From Flavobacteriia bacterium (GTDB lineage Bacteria; Bacteroidota; Bacteroidia; Flavobacteriales; Flavobacteriaceae), in NCBI GenBank assembly GCA_030626085.1, contig DAOUPQ010000006.1, positions 1-23,669 of the forward strand: a stretch of 23,669 nt of DNA, in the 5' to 3' direction. Numbering within the stretch: the first letter of the stretch is position 1; each line of letters starts with the position of its first letter. The notes beneath the pieces are model-generated. The model did no database searches. It was not told the origin of the DNA and saw nothing but the letters and a program-made list of their open reading frames with translations. Positions 16,032-23,224 of the stretch are shown here, piece by piece. The translations under genes and the position numbers were made by a program.

Positions 16032-16442
16032 TTAAAAAGATTTAAAAACTCTGGCTAATGAAAATCCGGGTGCATCTACTTGCAGATCTAAAAAATACCC
16101 AAAGGGAGTTTGAGCAACTTCATATCCAACATTTTTTAATCTTTCTTCAACACTATTAAAAATTCTTTGAGTTGTATCAGGATCCGCTTTACTTTCAGAC
16201 AAATGTGCAAATGAATGCAAAACTACTTTTTTTGAATTGTTTTTGCCACAAACCCATTTAATATTCTTTAATAGTTTTTTAGAAACTTCAGCCTCTCTTT
16301 CAATATCATTTTCTTCAACCTGAACAAAGGCTGTTTGCACATTCTCAAATGAGGCAGGAGCATTATTTACTTCCGCCATTTCCAATGTTTTTAAAGTTGG
16401 CGTATAAGCAAATATTTTGCAATAGATCAGTAATACTTTCAT
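16032..16442 (-). CDS. Free-standing archaeal-type threonyl-tRNA synthetase editing domain protein
   Basis: A 136-residue protein matching almost end to end the N-terminal editing domain of archaeal ThrRS (tRNA-Thr_ED, a D-aminoacyl-tRNA deacylase-like fold). Shared positions are the opening VLLIYC, AFVQVEE (about 38-44), VVLHSFAHLSESKADP (about 73-88, including His80, equal to His83 of the Pyrococcus domain), and TPFGYFLDLQVDAPGFSLARVF (about 112-133). It has no catalytic synthetase core. In archaea this domain hydrolyses Ser-tRNA(Thr). Here the Tyr-Lys pair (Tyr120/Lys121 in Pyrococcus) is Phe117-Leu118, so the residue that helps discriminate the substrate is replaced. I recall the same FGYFL in other bacterial members. 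A proofreading role is therefore likely but not certain. Confidence 0.85.
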   Translation of the reverse strand: MKVLLIYCKIFAYTPTLKTLEMAEVNNAPASFENVQTAFVQVEENDIEREAEVSKKLLKNIKWVCGKNNSKKVVLHSFAHLSESKADPDTTQRIFNSVEERLKNVGYEVAQTPFGYFLDLQVDAPGFSLARVFKSF

Positions 16443-16493
16443 AGAATTAAGGTTTAAAATTTAGAAACTTTTACAAAGGACTCATTTAATACA

Positions 16494-16536
16494 AAATAAA
16501 GATAATACAACTATTCAAAGTATATTATCTTTATTT
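16494..16536 (-). terminator. Strong terminator after the NifX-like gene
   Basis: Arms AAATAAAGATAATA (16494-16507) and TATTATCTTTATTT (16523-16536) are perfectly complementary, a 14-bp stem with a 15-nt loop, starting 22 nt after the stop at 16559. On the minus strand the second arm runs into a T-rich TTTATTTTG. It closes the DUF134-cupin-NifX unit. The palindrome is long enough to serve both strands. Confidence 0.65.
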
Positions 16537-16558
16537 CTAATTATTTAATAAAAAGTAT

Positions 16559-16897
16559 TTAATGGTCACATAAATTATCACCATCCTGTAGTTGATCAGC
16601 TAAATATTTTTCCACAAGCACTTCGGGTTTATCAGAATCAATTCCCATAAAAACTTCGATATTATTTTGGGTAAAAATATCCTTTGCTTTTCCACCCATA
16701 CCTCCTGAAATAATCGTACTGACCCCTTTTTCAGCTAAAAACCGTGGATAAGTTCCCGGCTGATGAACAGGAGGGGTGAAAAATTCAATATTTACTATTT
16801 TTTGATCTTCTGTCTCAACTACAGCAAATTGTTCACTATGACCAAAATGTTGACATAATTTTCCGTTAATTGTCGGAACTGCAAATAATTTTTTCAT
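16559..16897 (-). CDS. NifX/NifB-family (dinitrogenase iron-molybdenum cofactor) small protein
   Basis: A 112-residue single-domain protein of the NifX/NafY/NifB C-terminal family (Nitro_FeMo-Co). Diagnostic segments are LCQHFGHSEQFAVVE (about 14-28, with Cys15, His17, His20), PPVHQPGTYPRFLAEKGV (42-59, His45) and TIISGGMGGKAKDIF (61-75), the usual loop plus glycine motif. The C-terminus is NLCDH (Cys110, His112), frequent in free-standing members. No nif or nitrogenase genes are present, so a cofactor or metal carrier role unrelated to nitrogen fixation is more likely. It is transcribed after the cupin gene (36-nt gap), across the 21-nt palindrome at 16912-16932, and followed by a strong terminator. 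Confidence 0.9.
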   Translation of the reverse strand: MKKLFAVPTINGKLCQHFGHSEQFAVVETEDQKIVNIEFFTPPVHQPGTYPRFLAEKGVSTIISGGMGGKAKDIFTQNNIEVFMGIDSDKPEVLVEKYLADQLQDGDNLCDH

Positions 16898-16911
16898 TAA
16901 TTTTAGATTAA

Positions 16912-16932
16912 ATATTTGTAAAGTACAAATAT
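16912..16932. promoter_or_regulatory. Perfect inverted repeat between cupin and NifX-like genes
   Basis: Arms ATATTTGTA (16912-16920) and TACAAATAT (16924-16932) pair perfectly around an AAG spacer. It fills most of the 36-nt gap, 15 nt before the ATG at 16897. Operator-like dyad; possibly an internal control site or an mRNA hairpin. It does not closely match the dyad in the DUF134 promoter. Confidence 0.45.
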
Positions 16933-16933
16933 C

Positions 16934-17257
16934 TTAATTCTTTTTAAAAGGATCCCAAAATATTAAAACTAATGCGCCATTTTCTGATTTAAAAGGTCCA
17001 TGCTCATCTCCAGACGGAAAAATCTGATACGATCCAACAGGAAAAACTTCACCATCACTCATATATTCACCTTCTAATACAAAATGTTGCTCAGTAATTA
17101 TGTGAGAATGTGAACCCATATAGAAACCTTTGGGTAATTTTAACAAAACAGTTTTACCGTTTTCACCATCACGCAAGACTTTACTTTTTGTGCCTTTAGG
17201 ATAACCTTTAGCATCTTTCCAGTTCAAATTTTCGAGTAAATTCATTATTTTTCTCAT
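16934..17257 (-). CDS. Small cupin-domain protein
   Basis: A 107-residue single-domain cupin. Motif 1 is seen as GFYMGSHSHIITEQHFVLEG (44-63), with His50, His52, Glu56 and His58 near the usual metal-binding positions. Motif 2 is at about 75-86 (GSYQIFPSGDEH, His86). Few other features are present and there is no signal peptide, so it is cytosolic. Metal-bound cupins of this size serve as dioxygenases, isomerases or sensors; the substrate is unknown. Two ATGs are possible, 17257 or 17245; the longer is given. It sits between DUF134 (38-nt gap) and the NifX-like gene (36-nt gap), which suggests co-transcription. Confidence 0.8.
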   Translation of the reverse strand: MRKIMNLLENLNWKDAKGYPKGTKSKVLRDGENGKTVLLKLPKGFYMGSHSHIITEQHFVLEGEYMSDGEVFPVGSYQIFPSGDEHGPFKSENGALVLIFWDPFKKN

Positions 17258-17295
17258 GATACATCTATTTATATTATACTTCCTTTTTATCTTAT

Positions 17296-17736
17296 TTAAT
17301 ACTTCACCCTACAACATTCCCCATGTCCAAAACCTCCGGCAAGATTCAATAAGTTCTTTGAATAGCATTCCGGGCATTGGGTCATTGTCTCATTAACACT
17401 TATACTATACATATGTCCACAATCAGCGCATTGAATAATATTTCTTCTAAAATGTATATTACCTCCATAAATTCTAAGCGACTTTCCATAAAAAATAAAC
17501 TCAGCCATTTTTTTTCTAGATTTTTCTATCAATCTACTAAATGTAGATCGGGATATTTCCATTTCTGCAGCAGCTTTCTCATGTGACATGCCTACAAGGT
17601 CAGCCAAACGTATCGCTTCAAACTCATCCAAATTAAGGATAATTTTTTCTGTGGATCTGTCTGATCTGCCAAACGGTCTAAACTCTGTAAAAAAAGGAGG
17701 CTGGTGTACAATTCTATTATTTTTTGGACGAGGCAT
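17296..17736 (-). CDS. DUF134-family DNA-binding protein with C-terminal zinc ribbon
   Basis: A 146-residue protein of the DUF134 family (opens MPRPKNNR). The helix-turn-helix spans about residues 33-75: LNLDEFEAIRLADLVGMSHE then ISRSTFSRLIEKSRKK, a sigma-region-4-like fold with the family's SR-TFSR recognition helix. The C-terminal part has two Cys pairs, Cys103/Cys106 (CADC) and Cys121/Cys124 (CPEC), a zinc-ribbon layout, and a further HGECC (His138, Cys141, Cys142). These could sense a metal or redox state. DUF134 genes often lie beside NifX-family genes, as here. It is the first gene of its operon, and an inverted repeat lies within its own promoter, so autoregulation is likely. No experimental function is known to me. 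Confidence 0.85.
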   Translation of the reverse strand: MPRPKNNRIVHQPPFFTEFRPFGRSDRSTEKIILNLDEFEAIRLADLVGMSHEKAAAEMEISRSTFSRLIEKSRKKMAEFIFYGKSLRIYGGNIHFRRNIIQCADCGHMYSISVNETMTQCPECYSKNLLNLAGGFGHGECCRVKY

Positions 17737-17760
17737 AACTGATTTTTACCGTTAATACCT

Positions 17761-17792
17761 TAAAGATAGTGAACATATGTGCATAATACAAA
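17761..17792 (-). promoter_or_regulatory. Promoter of the DUF134 operon with embedded inverted repeat
   Basis: On the minus strand TTTG (17792-17789) and TATCTTTA (17768-17761; 7 of 8 with TAnnTTTG, counting the free positions) are separated by 20 nt, matching Bacteroidota -33/-7 spacing, and end 24 nt before the ATG at 17736. The 14-nt imperfect palindrome TGAACATATGTGCA (17770-17783, one mismatch) lies between the boxes, where a bound repressor would block RNA polymerase. Confidence 0.5.
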
Positions 17793-17899
17793 TAAAAATG
17801 AGTATTATTTTTTACATTTAATGAAGTTTATCATTATCGATAAAGAAATAGATTAATCAAATTGATATACTTTCCATTTTAGAGCAAAATCCTCATTGA

Positions 17900-18460
17900 T
17901 CAAAAAAGAGGGTTCTTTTTAATAATTCTGGCAGGATTTCCTCCAACCATAACATTATCAGGAATATCTTTTGTAACAACCGATCCGGAGCCAATAACAA
18001 CACCATTTCCAATAGTAACTCCCGGGTTGATAATTGCTCCGCCACCAATCCAAACATCATTGCCAATTACAACAGGTTTTGCAAATTCTAGCCATGAATT
18101 TCTTGTTTTAACATCAAGCGGATGTGTAGCTGTGTATATATGTACATTAGGACCTAAAAGAACATTATCACCTATTTTCACTTCCATAACATCTAAAATA
18201 GTGCAATTAAAATTCATAAAAACATTTTTACCTAATTTGATATTATAGCCATAATCACAATAAAATGGTGGTTCAATCCAAAAGTTTTTATCAAATACGC
18301 CTATCAATTCTTTCAATAATTTGTTACGCTCTTTAATTTGATCATCCGGCATCTTGTTAATTTGCTGAAATTTAATTCTGGCAAGATACCTTTCCTTTGA
18401 AAGAATAGAATCCATAGGATTGTATAATTGTCCCGATAACATCTTTTCTTTTTCCGTCAT
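17900..18460 (-). CDS. Maltose/galactoside-type O-acetyltransferase
   Basis: A 186-residue acetyltransferase of the maltose/galactoside O-acetyltransferase (LacA/MAA/NodL) group. The N-terminal helical part (KMLSGQLYNPMDSILSKERY, about 6-25) is the family's sugar-binding cap. A left-handed beta-helix follows with hexapeptide turns (IKLGKNVFMNFNCTILD, VKIGDNVLLGPNVHIYT), the catalytic His113 in ATHPLD, and late repeats VVIGNDVWIGGGAIINPGVTIGNG... ending in GGNPARIIKK. Length matches the family (about 185). It probably transfers acetyl from acetyl-CoA to a sugar hydroxyl in the cytosol. It lies between the DUF134 unit and the S9 peptidase gene, both with their own gaps. It ends in TGA. Confidence 0.92.
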   Translation of the reverse strand: MTEKEKMLSGQLYNPMDSILSKERYLARIKFQQINKMPDDQIKERNKLLKELIGVFDKNFWIEPPFYCDYGYNIKLGKNVFMNFNCTILDVMEVKIGDNVLLGPNVHIYTATHPLDVKTRNSWLEFAKPVVIGNDVWIGGGAIINPGVTIGNGVVIGSGSVVTKDIPDNVMVGGNPARIIKKNPLF

Positions 18461-18503
18461 TCTTTTGAAATAAAAGTTTATAAATCCTAGTTTTATTATA
18501 GCA

Positions 18504-20402
18504 TTACAAATCCTTTAAAGTTTCATCGAGCCATTTCTTGAATTCCCTATGCCAAACCAATGAATTTTGATAATCTAAAACCCAGTGATTTTCTTCAGGA
18601 AAATACAATAATCTACTTTTAATTCCTTGTAATTGTGCTGCTTGAAACGCTTCTAATCCTTGCCCTATCGGAACTCTATAATCTTTTCCTCCCTGAATGA
18701 TCAATATAGGTGTATTCCATTTTTCTACATGTTCTACCGGATTGAAAAGCGTAAAACTCTTTTGTGCTGCTTTGTTATCCTTTTCCCAATAAGGGCCACC
18801 CAGATCCCAGTTCACAAAGAATAATTCTTCAGTAGTTCCATACATACTTTTTTCATTAAAAATTCCATCATGAGAAATAAATGTTTTGAATCTATTTTCG
18901 TGAAAAGCTGCTAAATAAAACACAGAATATCCCCCATAACTCGCTCCTATGGCACCTATTCTATCTTTATCCACATAACTTTCTTTAGAAAAATCGTCAA
19001 TTGCAGATAGGTAATCTTTCATGTTTTGTCCACCGTAATCTTTACTGATCTGTTCATTCCATTCAACTCCATAACCCGGCATCCCTCTGCGATTAGGAGC
19101 AATAATTATATAACCATTTGCAGCCATTAACTGAAAATTCCAGCGATAAGAATAAAACTGACTCAAAGCACCTTGTGGACCCCCCTGACAATACAATATA
19201 GTTGGATATTTTTTACTGGAATCAAAATTAGGTGGATAAATTACCCATGAAAGCAAGTCTTTTCCATCGGTTGCTTTTGTTATTCTTTTTTCAATTTTTC
19301 CCAAACTTAAACCATTATAAATAGCATCATTTGCATGCGTCAATTGTTTCATTGAGCCATTTTTAAGATCAACGGTATAAAGTTCAGGAGCATGATTCAT
19401 GTCTCTACGCGAAACAACCATTGTGTTTTTATGATGCCCAACAATTCTATTTACATCAAATTGTCCTTTAGTAATTTGTTTTGGCTTTGCTGATGCAGAA
19501 ATTCCAATTTCAAACAAGTGGACTGTTCCCAAAACCGGCGCATTAAAATATATTTTATCTCCTTTATTGCTCCATTTAAAACCATTTACGGTTCCGTCCC
19601 AATTTTTAGTAAGATTGATGTCTTTTCCATTTCTACGAACAATGATATCATTTTTATCTGCCTCATAACCATCTCTTTCCATTTGCAACCATGCCAATTC
19701 TCCTTTTGAAGAAAATGAAGGTGCTACATCATAACCTTTATTGTATTCAGTGAGGTTTGTTGTTTTGTTTGTCTCTATATTGTATTCATAAATATCAGAA
19801 TTTGTACTTAAAGTATATTCTTTTCCATAACTTTTCTTAGAAACATAAAGCACTTTTTTACTGTCCGGACTCCAAAGATAATCTTCATCTCCTCCAAATG
19901 GTTGTTGCGGACAGGCATAAGGTTCTCCTTCCATCAAATCAATTTCATCTTTATCAGATTTGATAAAAAGATGACTAAATTTACCATCTTCCCAAGTATC
20001 CCAATGTCTGTAATTTAAATTGTCATAAATTTTAACATTTGATTCCGGCACATCACTATAATGATCCTGGCCGGAAACAGAGATCATCTTTACATCTTTG
20101 GTGTTAATTTCATACTTGCCATCAGGCGAAATAAATCGATTTGTAATAAGACCTTTATAATCTTTTATCTCTTTAGCTTTATCTCCATTTAAAGATAAAA
20201 CAAAGGTTTTTTTACTTTTTTTATTTGACTTAAGATCTACCTTTGAAACATTGTAGATCACATTTTGCAGATCATCAGTTAAACCAACTGCCGAAACTCT
20301 GTTTAATGTGATCAGTTGCTCGGGAGTCATTACTTTTTGAGCATAAGTAAAAGTGTAAGGTAATATTAAAAGAAGTAATATCAATTTTTTCATTGTTGTC
20401 AT
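18504..20402 (-). CDS. Exported S9-family (prolyl oligopeptidase-like) peptidase
   Basis: A 632-residue serine peptidase. A signal peptide (about residues 5-22, ending TYAQ) is followed by a beta-propeller-like N-terminal part with PD40-type repeats (for example DYLWSPDSKKVLYVSKK and FKWSNKGDKIYF). The C-terminal alpha/beta hydrolase domain has catalytic Ser488 in IGASYGGY, Asp574 in GGKDYRVP and His606 in ENHWVL, all intact. The propeller gates access, so short peptides are the likely substrate, in the periplasm. The ATG at 20402 or the second ATG at 20393 could be the start; both keep the signal peptide. It lies 13 nt downstream of the SDR gene and is likely co-transcribed. Confidence 0.93.
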   Translation of the reverse strand: MTTMKKLILLLLILPYTFTYAQKVMTPEQLITLNRVSAVGLTDDLQNVIYNVSKVDLKSNKKSKKTFVLSLNGDKAKEIKDYKGLITNRFISPDGKYEINTKDVKMISVSGQDHYSDVPESNVKIYDNLNYRHWDTWEDGKFSHLFIKSDKDEIDLMEGEPYACPQQPFGGDEDYLWSPDSKKVLYVSKKSYGKEYTLSTNSDIYEYNIETNKTTNLTEYNKGYDVAPSFSSKGELAWLQMERDGYEADKNDIIVRRNGKDINLTKNWDGTVNGFKWSNKGDKIYFNAPVLGTVHLFEIGISASAKPKQITKGQFDVNRIVGHHKNTMVVSRRDMNHAPELYTVDLKNGSMKQLTHANDAIYNGLSLGKIEKRITKATDGKDLLSWVIYPPNFDSSKKYPTILYCQGGPQGALSQFYSYRWNFQLMAANGYIIIAPNRRGMPGYGVEWNEQISKDYGGQNMKDYLSAIDDFSKESYVDKDRIGAIGASYGGYSVFYLAAFHENRFKTFISHDGIFNEKSMYGTTEELFFVNWDLGGPYWEKDNKAAQKSFTLFNPVEHVEKWNTPILIIQGGKDYRVPIGQGLEAFQAAQLQGIKSRLLYFPEENHWVLDYQNSLVWHREFKKWLDETLKDL

Positions 20403-20415
20403 ATTTAATAATTAT

Positions 20416-21195
20416 TTATCTCGTTGTCCATCCTCCATCAATCAACATAATATCTCCGGTAATAAGAGAAGCAGCATCTGAAGCAAGAAAAACCACAGCT
20501 CCTGCTACTTCCATTGGTTTGCCAATTCTCCCTAGAGGAATTCTATCCAATACACCTTTCCGGAAATCCTGATCCTTAAGCCAGGGTTCAGTACCCGGAG
20601 TCTCAATAAAAGTAGGTGCTACTGCATTTATATTGATATTATATTTTGCCCACTCAGAGGCAAGATTTTTAGTTAGGTGATTTACCCCTGCTTTTGTCAT
20701 GCAATAAATCGATTCATCTTCCAGTGCAATAAAACCAGCTTGAGAGCTCATATTAATGATTCGCCCGGATCTTTGTTTGATCATTTGTTTACCCACTGCT
20801 TGTGCAGTAAAAAATGTGCCCTTTAAATTTAAATTAACGGTATAATCAAAATCCTCTTCCGTTACTTTTTCAGCTGGATTAGCCGGTGCTACACCAACAT
20901 TATTGACCAAGATATCAATTTTTCCAAATTCTTTAACTACAATCTCTACTGCATTATTTATTTGTTCAAGACTGGAAACATCCATTTGTAAACGGATAAC
21001 TTTTCTGCCCATGGCTAAAATTTTCTTTTCCAAATCTTCCGCAGTATTCACATCTCTTAAACCCAATGCGATATCTGCACCTGAATGTGCCAATGCCAAA
21101 GCACAAGATTTACCAAGCCCTCTGGCTGCACCAGTGATAATGGCTACTTTTCCGCTAAGATCAAAATTTGGAAATTGTTGAGTGATTGTATCCAT
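20416..21195 (-). CDS. SDR-family oxidoreductase (gluconate 5-dehydrogenase-like)
   Basis: A 259-residue classical short-chain dehydrogenase. The cofactor motif is TGAARGLG (about 21-28), with NNVG (98-101) and the catalytic NMSSQ Ser plus YCMTK (Tyr and Lys). It ends IDGGWTTR. Segments such as LSGKVAIITGAARGLG and the C-terminal IPLGRIGKPMEVAGAVVFLASDAASLITGD are typical of gluconate 5-dehydrogenase or KduD-like enzymes. The motif at the end of strand 2 (GLRDVN) does not settle NAD versus NADP. Sugar-acid oxidation is a reasonable guess, not a proof. It shares a cluster with the PD40 protein and S9 peptidase. Confidence 0.9.
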   Translation of the reverse strand: MDTITQQFPNFDLSGKVAIITGAARGLGKSCALALAHSGADIALGLRDVNTAEDLEKKILAMGRKVIRLQMDVSSLEQINNAVEIVVKEFGKIDILVNNVGVAPANPAEKVTEEDFDYTVNLNLKGTFFTAQAVGKQMIKQRSGRIINMSSQAGFIALEDESIYCMTKAGVNHLTKNLASEWAKYNININAVAPTFIETPGTEPWLKDQDFRKGVLDRIPLGRIGKPMEVAGAVVFLASDAASLITGDIMLIDGGWTTR

Positions 21196-21252
21196 AAATT
21201 TTATTTATTTTAATTTTCTAAAACTACATAAAAAATATAATTCTGATGCATT

Positions 21253-22194
21253 TTATTCTAATTCATAAGATACAAAAGCAAATTTTTTACCATCAGGTGA
21301 CCATGAAGGTACATTAATTGATCCCTGACCACCCGTAAATTTACACAAGGTTCTAACGGAATTATTCTTAAGATCAAATAATTTTAAGCTCACTTTTTTC
21401 AATGCCGGGTGACTTTGCCCCTGATCCTCTTCATAAGAAATGTAAACGAAATTTTCACCATTAGGATTTGGATGCGGAAACCAGTTTGAAAACTCATCAT
21501 TGGTTAATTGTGCGTGTAATTTTCCTTCTGAGGTCATTCTCCATACCTCCATACTACCGGAATCAAAGGTATTATAATAAATATATTTTCCATCAGGTGA
21601 GAAATCCGGACCGTCATCTAGAACATTGGTATTTGTTAACTGTTTCTCATCCCTTCTTTTGATATCAATTCCAAAAATATTAAATACATTATCACGTTCT
21701 GCCGTATAAACCAATGTTTGTCCATCAGGAGAAATTCCATGCCAAAAGGAAGGAGCTTCTTCGGTAATTAATTGTGGTTTACCCCCATTGATCGGTACTA
21801 TGAAAATTCTTGAGTTTTTCCAACTTTCTCTACCCTTTAAATCAACCGTTTCATCATGATGACTTATGATTATACTTTTATTATCAGGCGTAATGCCATG
21901 GTCATTATTACAACTTGTTGCAAAACCAGTATTGATCAATTCTTTTGTTTTTTTATCCAGATCAATTTTATACAGTTTCCCTGAACTGTTTATGATCAAA
22001 AATTTTCCATCCATACTCCAATTGGGTGCTTCAAAATGAACCTTTTCTTTAAGAACAACTTCTCTTTTATTAGTAGTGATATCATAAATTTCTAATATTG
22101 AATAAAGCTGTTTTTCTTTTTTACCTGCTGCAAAATTTACCATTATGATGATTGTTAAAATTATGGATAGTTTTAATGTGAGGTTTTTTTTCAT
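21253..22194 (-). CDS. Exported TolB-like PD40 beta-propeller protein
   Basis: A 313-residue protein with an N-terminal hydrophobic signal peptide (residues 1-24). At least five PD40/WD40-like repeats follow, with the recurring W/F-SPDGK-I-Y pattern: APNWSMDGKFLIINS, HGITPDNKSIIISHH, HGISPDGQTLVYTAE, PDFSPDGKYIYYNTF and PSWSPDGKKFAFVSYE. It is a TolB-like six-blade propeller but is not accompanied by tol genes. No catalytic motif is seen; homologues in carbohydrate clusters of Bacteroidota are often called TolB-like. It probably acts in the periplasm. It is first in a run of PD40, SDR and S9 genes (gaps of 57 and 13 nt). Confidence 0.85.
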   Translation of the reverse strand: MKKNLTLKLSIILTIIIMVNFAAGKKEKQLYSILEIYDITTNKREVVLKEKVHFEAPNWSMDGKFLIINSSGKLYKIDLDKKTKELINTGFATSCNNDHGITPDNKSIIISHHDETVDLKGRESWKNSRIFIVPINGGKPQLITEEAPSFWHGISPDGQTLVYTAERDNVFNIFGIDIKRRDEKQLTNTNVLDDGPDFSPDGKYIYYNTFDSGSMEVWRMTSEGKLHAQLTNDEFSNWFPHPNPNGENFVYISYEEDQGQSHPALKKVSLKLFDLKNNSVRTLCKFTGGQGSINVPSWSPDGKKFAFVSYELE

Positions 22195-22324
22195 CTTATT
22201 ATAATTCTAAAGTTTTAAAGGTATTCGATATAATTCACTTATATTAATTCTCCTCTGTATCAAATCTTTTCATGCTCATTTCATTGTTTTTTATAATATT
22301 TCTTCACTTCTTCAACTTAGAATA

Positions 22325-23116
22325 TTATTTATCATATTGAACAGGTTCTAAAAAGATCTTTCTAATATTTGATACAGTATTGGCATATTCTTTTTTACTG
22401 CTCATAGCTTTCCATTCAGGATGCTTGATAAAATCTTTCCAACTTGAATCATGTTCTGCCATATCCTTAAAATTCAACATATAGGTTAAGCTTGGCCGAT
22501 ACGGACCAGCTATCATCTCTCCAAAGAAAACAGGATGTAAATTCGTTTTTAAAAACAACTGAATCTCTTCTTTATTAAACATTTTTATCTTACGCTTTAC
22601 CGCATCTTCCGAAAAACCTTCATAGGTTCTCAATTCAAACAAAGATGCTCCTTTCACAGGATCAATTAGTTTGGGCATCCCATCAAAAGCCAGTAATAAT
22701 GAAGAACTGAATCTGTTATAAATCGTTTGATCAGGAGTTAAATTATGGTATTTTTTTGCTTCTTTTTCATATTTTAGATCTGAATGAAGATTTTGAGCAG
22801 CTATAAAAACAGAAGCATTGGGATAACTAATTAAAACCCTTAATTTGATGGGATCTGAATTACCTAATTCTTTGAATAACATAAAATGATTTACACCAAT
22901 ACGTTTCAAAGCTGGTTGTAATACTTTATACAAATAATCTATCAGCAGTTTTTGATTTCCTCCAAATTTAATTTCATATGTTCTCAGTTCATACAATTCC
23001 TTTTTTAATCCTGAATCTATAAAAGGCATTTCCTGACCTGTAACATTAGATAATGGTAAAACAGATGCTACTGCAGATGCAAGTACTGTTGATTGAATAA
23101 ATTTCCGTCTTTTCAT
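22325..23116 (-). CDS. Tat-exported NIPSNAP-family protein
   Basis: A 263-residue protein from the chosen start. The N-terminus MKRRKFIQSTVLASAVASV carries a twin-arginine motif (RRKFI), so Tat export is likely. Two NIPSNAP-type alpha/beta domains follow, the first opening LYELRTYEIKFG (about residues 42-53) and the second LFELRTYEGF (about 150). Each is a ferredoxin-like (dimeric alpha-beta barrel) unit. The open frame continues upstream to a TTG at 23167, but the ATG at 23116 puts the Tat motif at the N-terminus and leaves a TAGATTTG promoter box upstream, so it is chosen. The function of exported NIPSNAPs in Bacteroidota is not known; they often neighbour dehydrogenases. It precedes the PD40 gene on the same strand with a 130-nt gap. 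Confidence 0.85.
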   Translation of the reverse strand: MKRRKFIQSTVLASAVASVLPLSNVTGQEMPFIDSGLKKELYELRTYEIKFGGNQKLLIDYLYKVLQPALKRIGVNHFMLFKELGNSDPIKLRVLISYPNASVFIAAQNLHSDLKYEKEAKKYHNLTPDQTIYNRFSSSLLLAFDGMPKLIDPVKGASLFELRTYEGFSEDAVKRKIKMFNKEEIQLFLKTNLHPVFFGEMIAGPYRPSLTYMLNFKDMAEHDSSWKDFIKHPEWKAMSSKKEYANTVSNIRKIFLEPVQYDK

Positions 23117-23148
23117 TTTATGTGTTTTAACTCTATTATTTACACATA

Positions 23149-23156
23149 CAAATCTA
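23149..23156 (-). promoter_or_regulatory. Candidate -7 box of the NIPSNAP gene
   Basis: The minus strand reads TAGATTTG, a full TAnnTTTG match, 33-40 nt upstream of the ATG at 23116. It lies inside the longer TTG-initiated frame, so it supports the shorter start. No good -33 box is seen. Confidence 0.4.
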
Positions 23157-23224
23157 ATATATTTCAAATGAATTTAAAACTGTCTACAAAATAAAAGGAA
23201 GTTTATAAATTATTTATGTAATTT

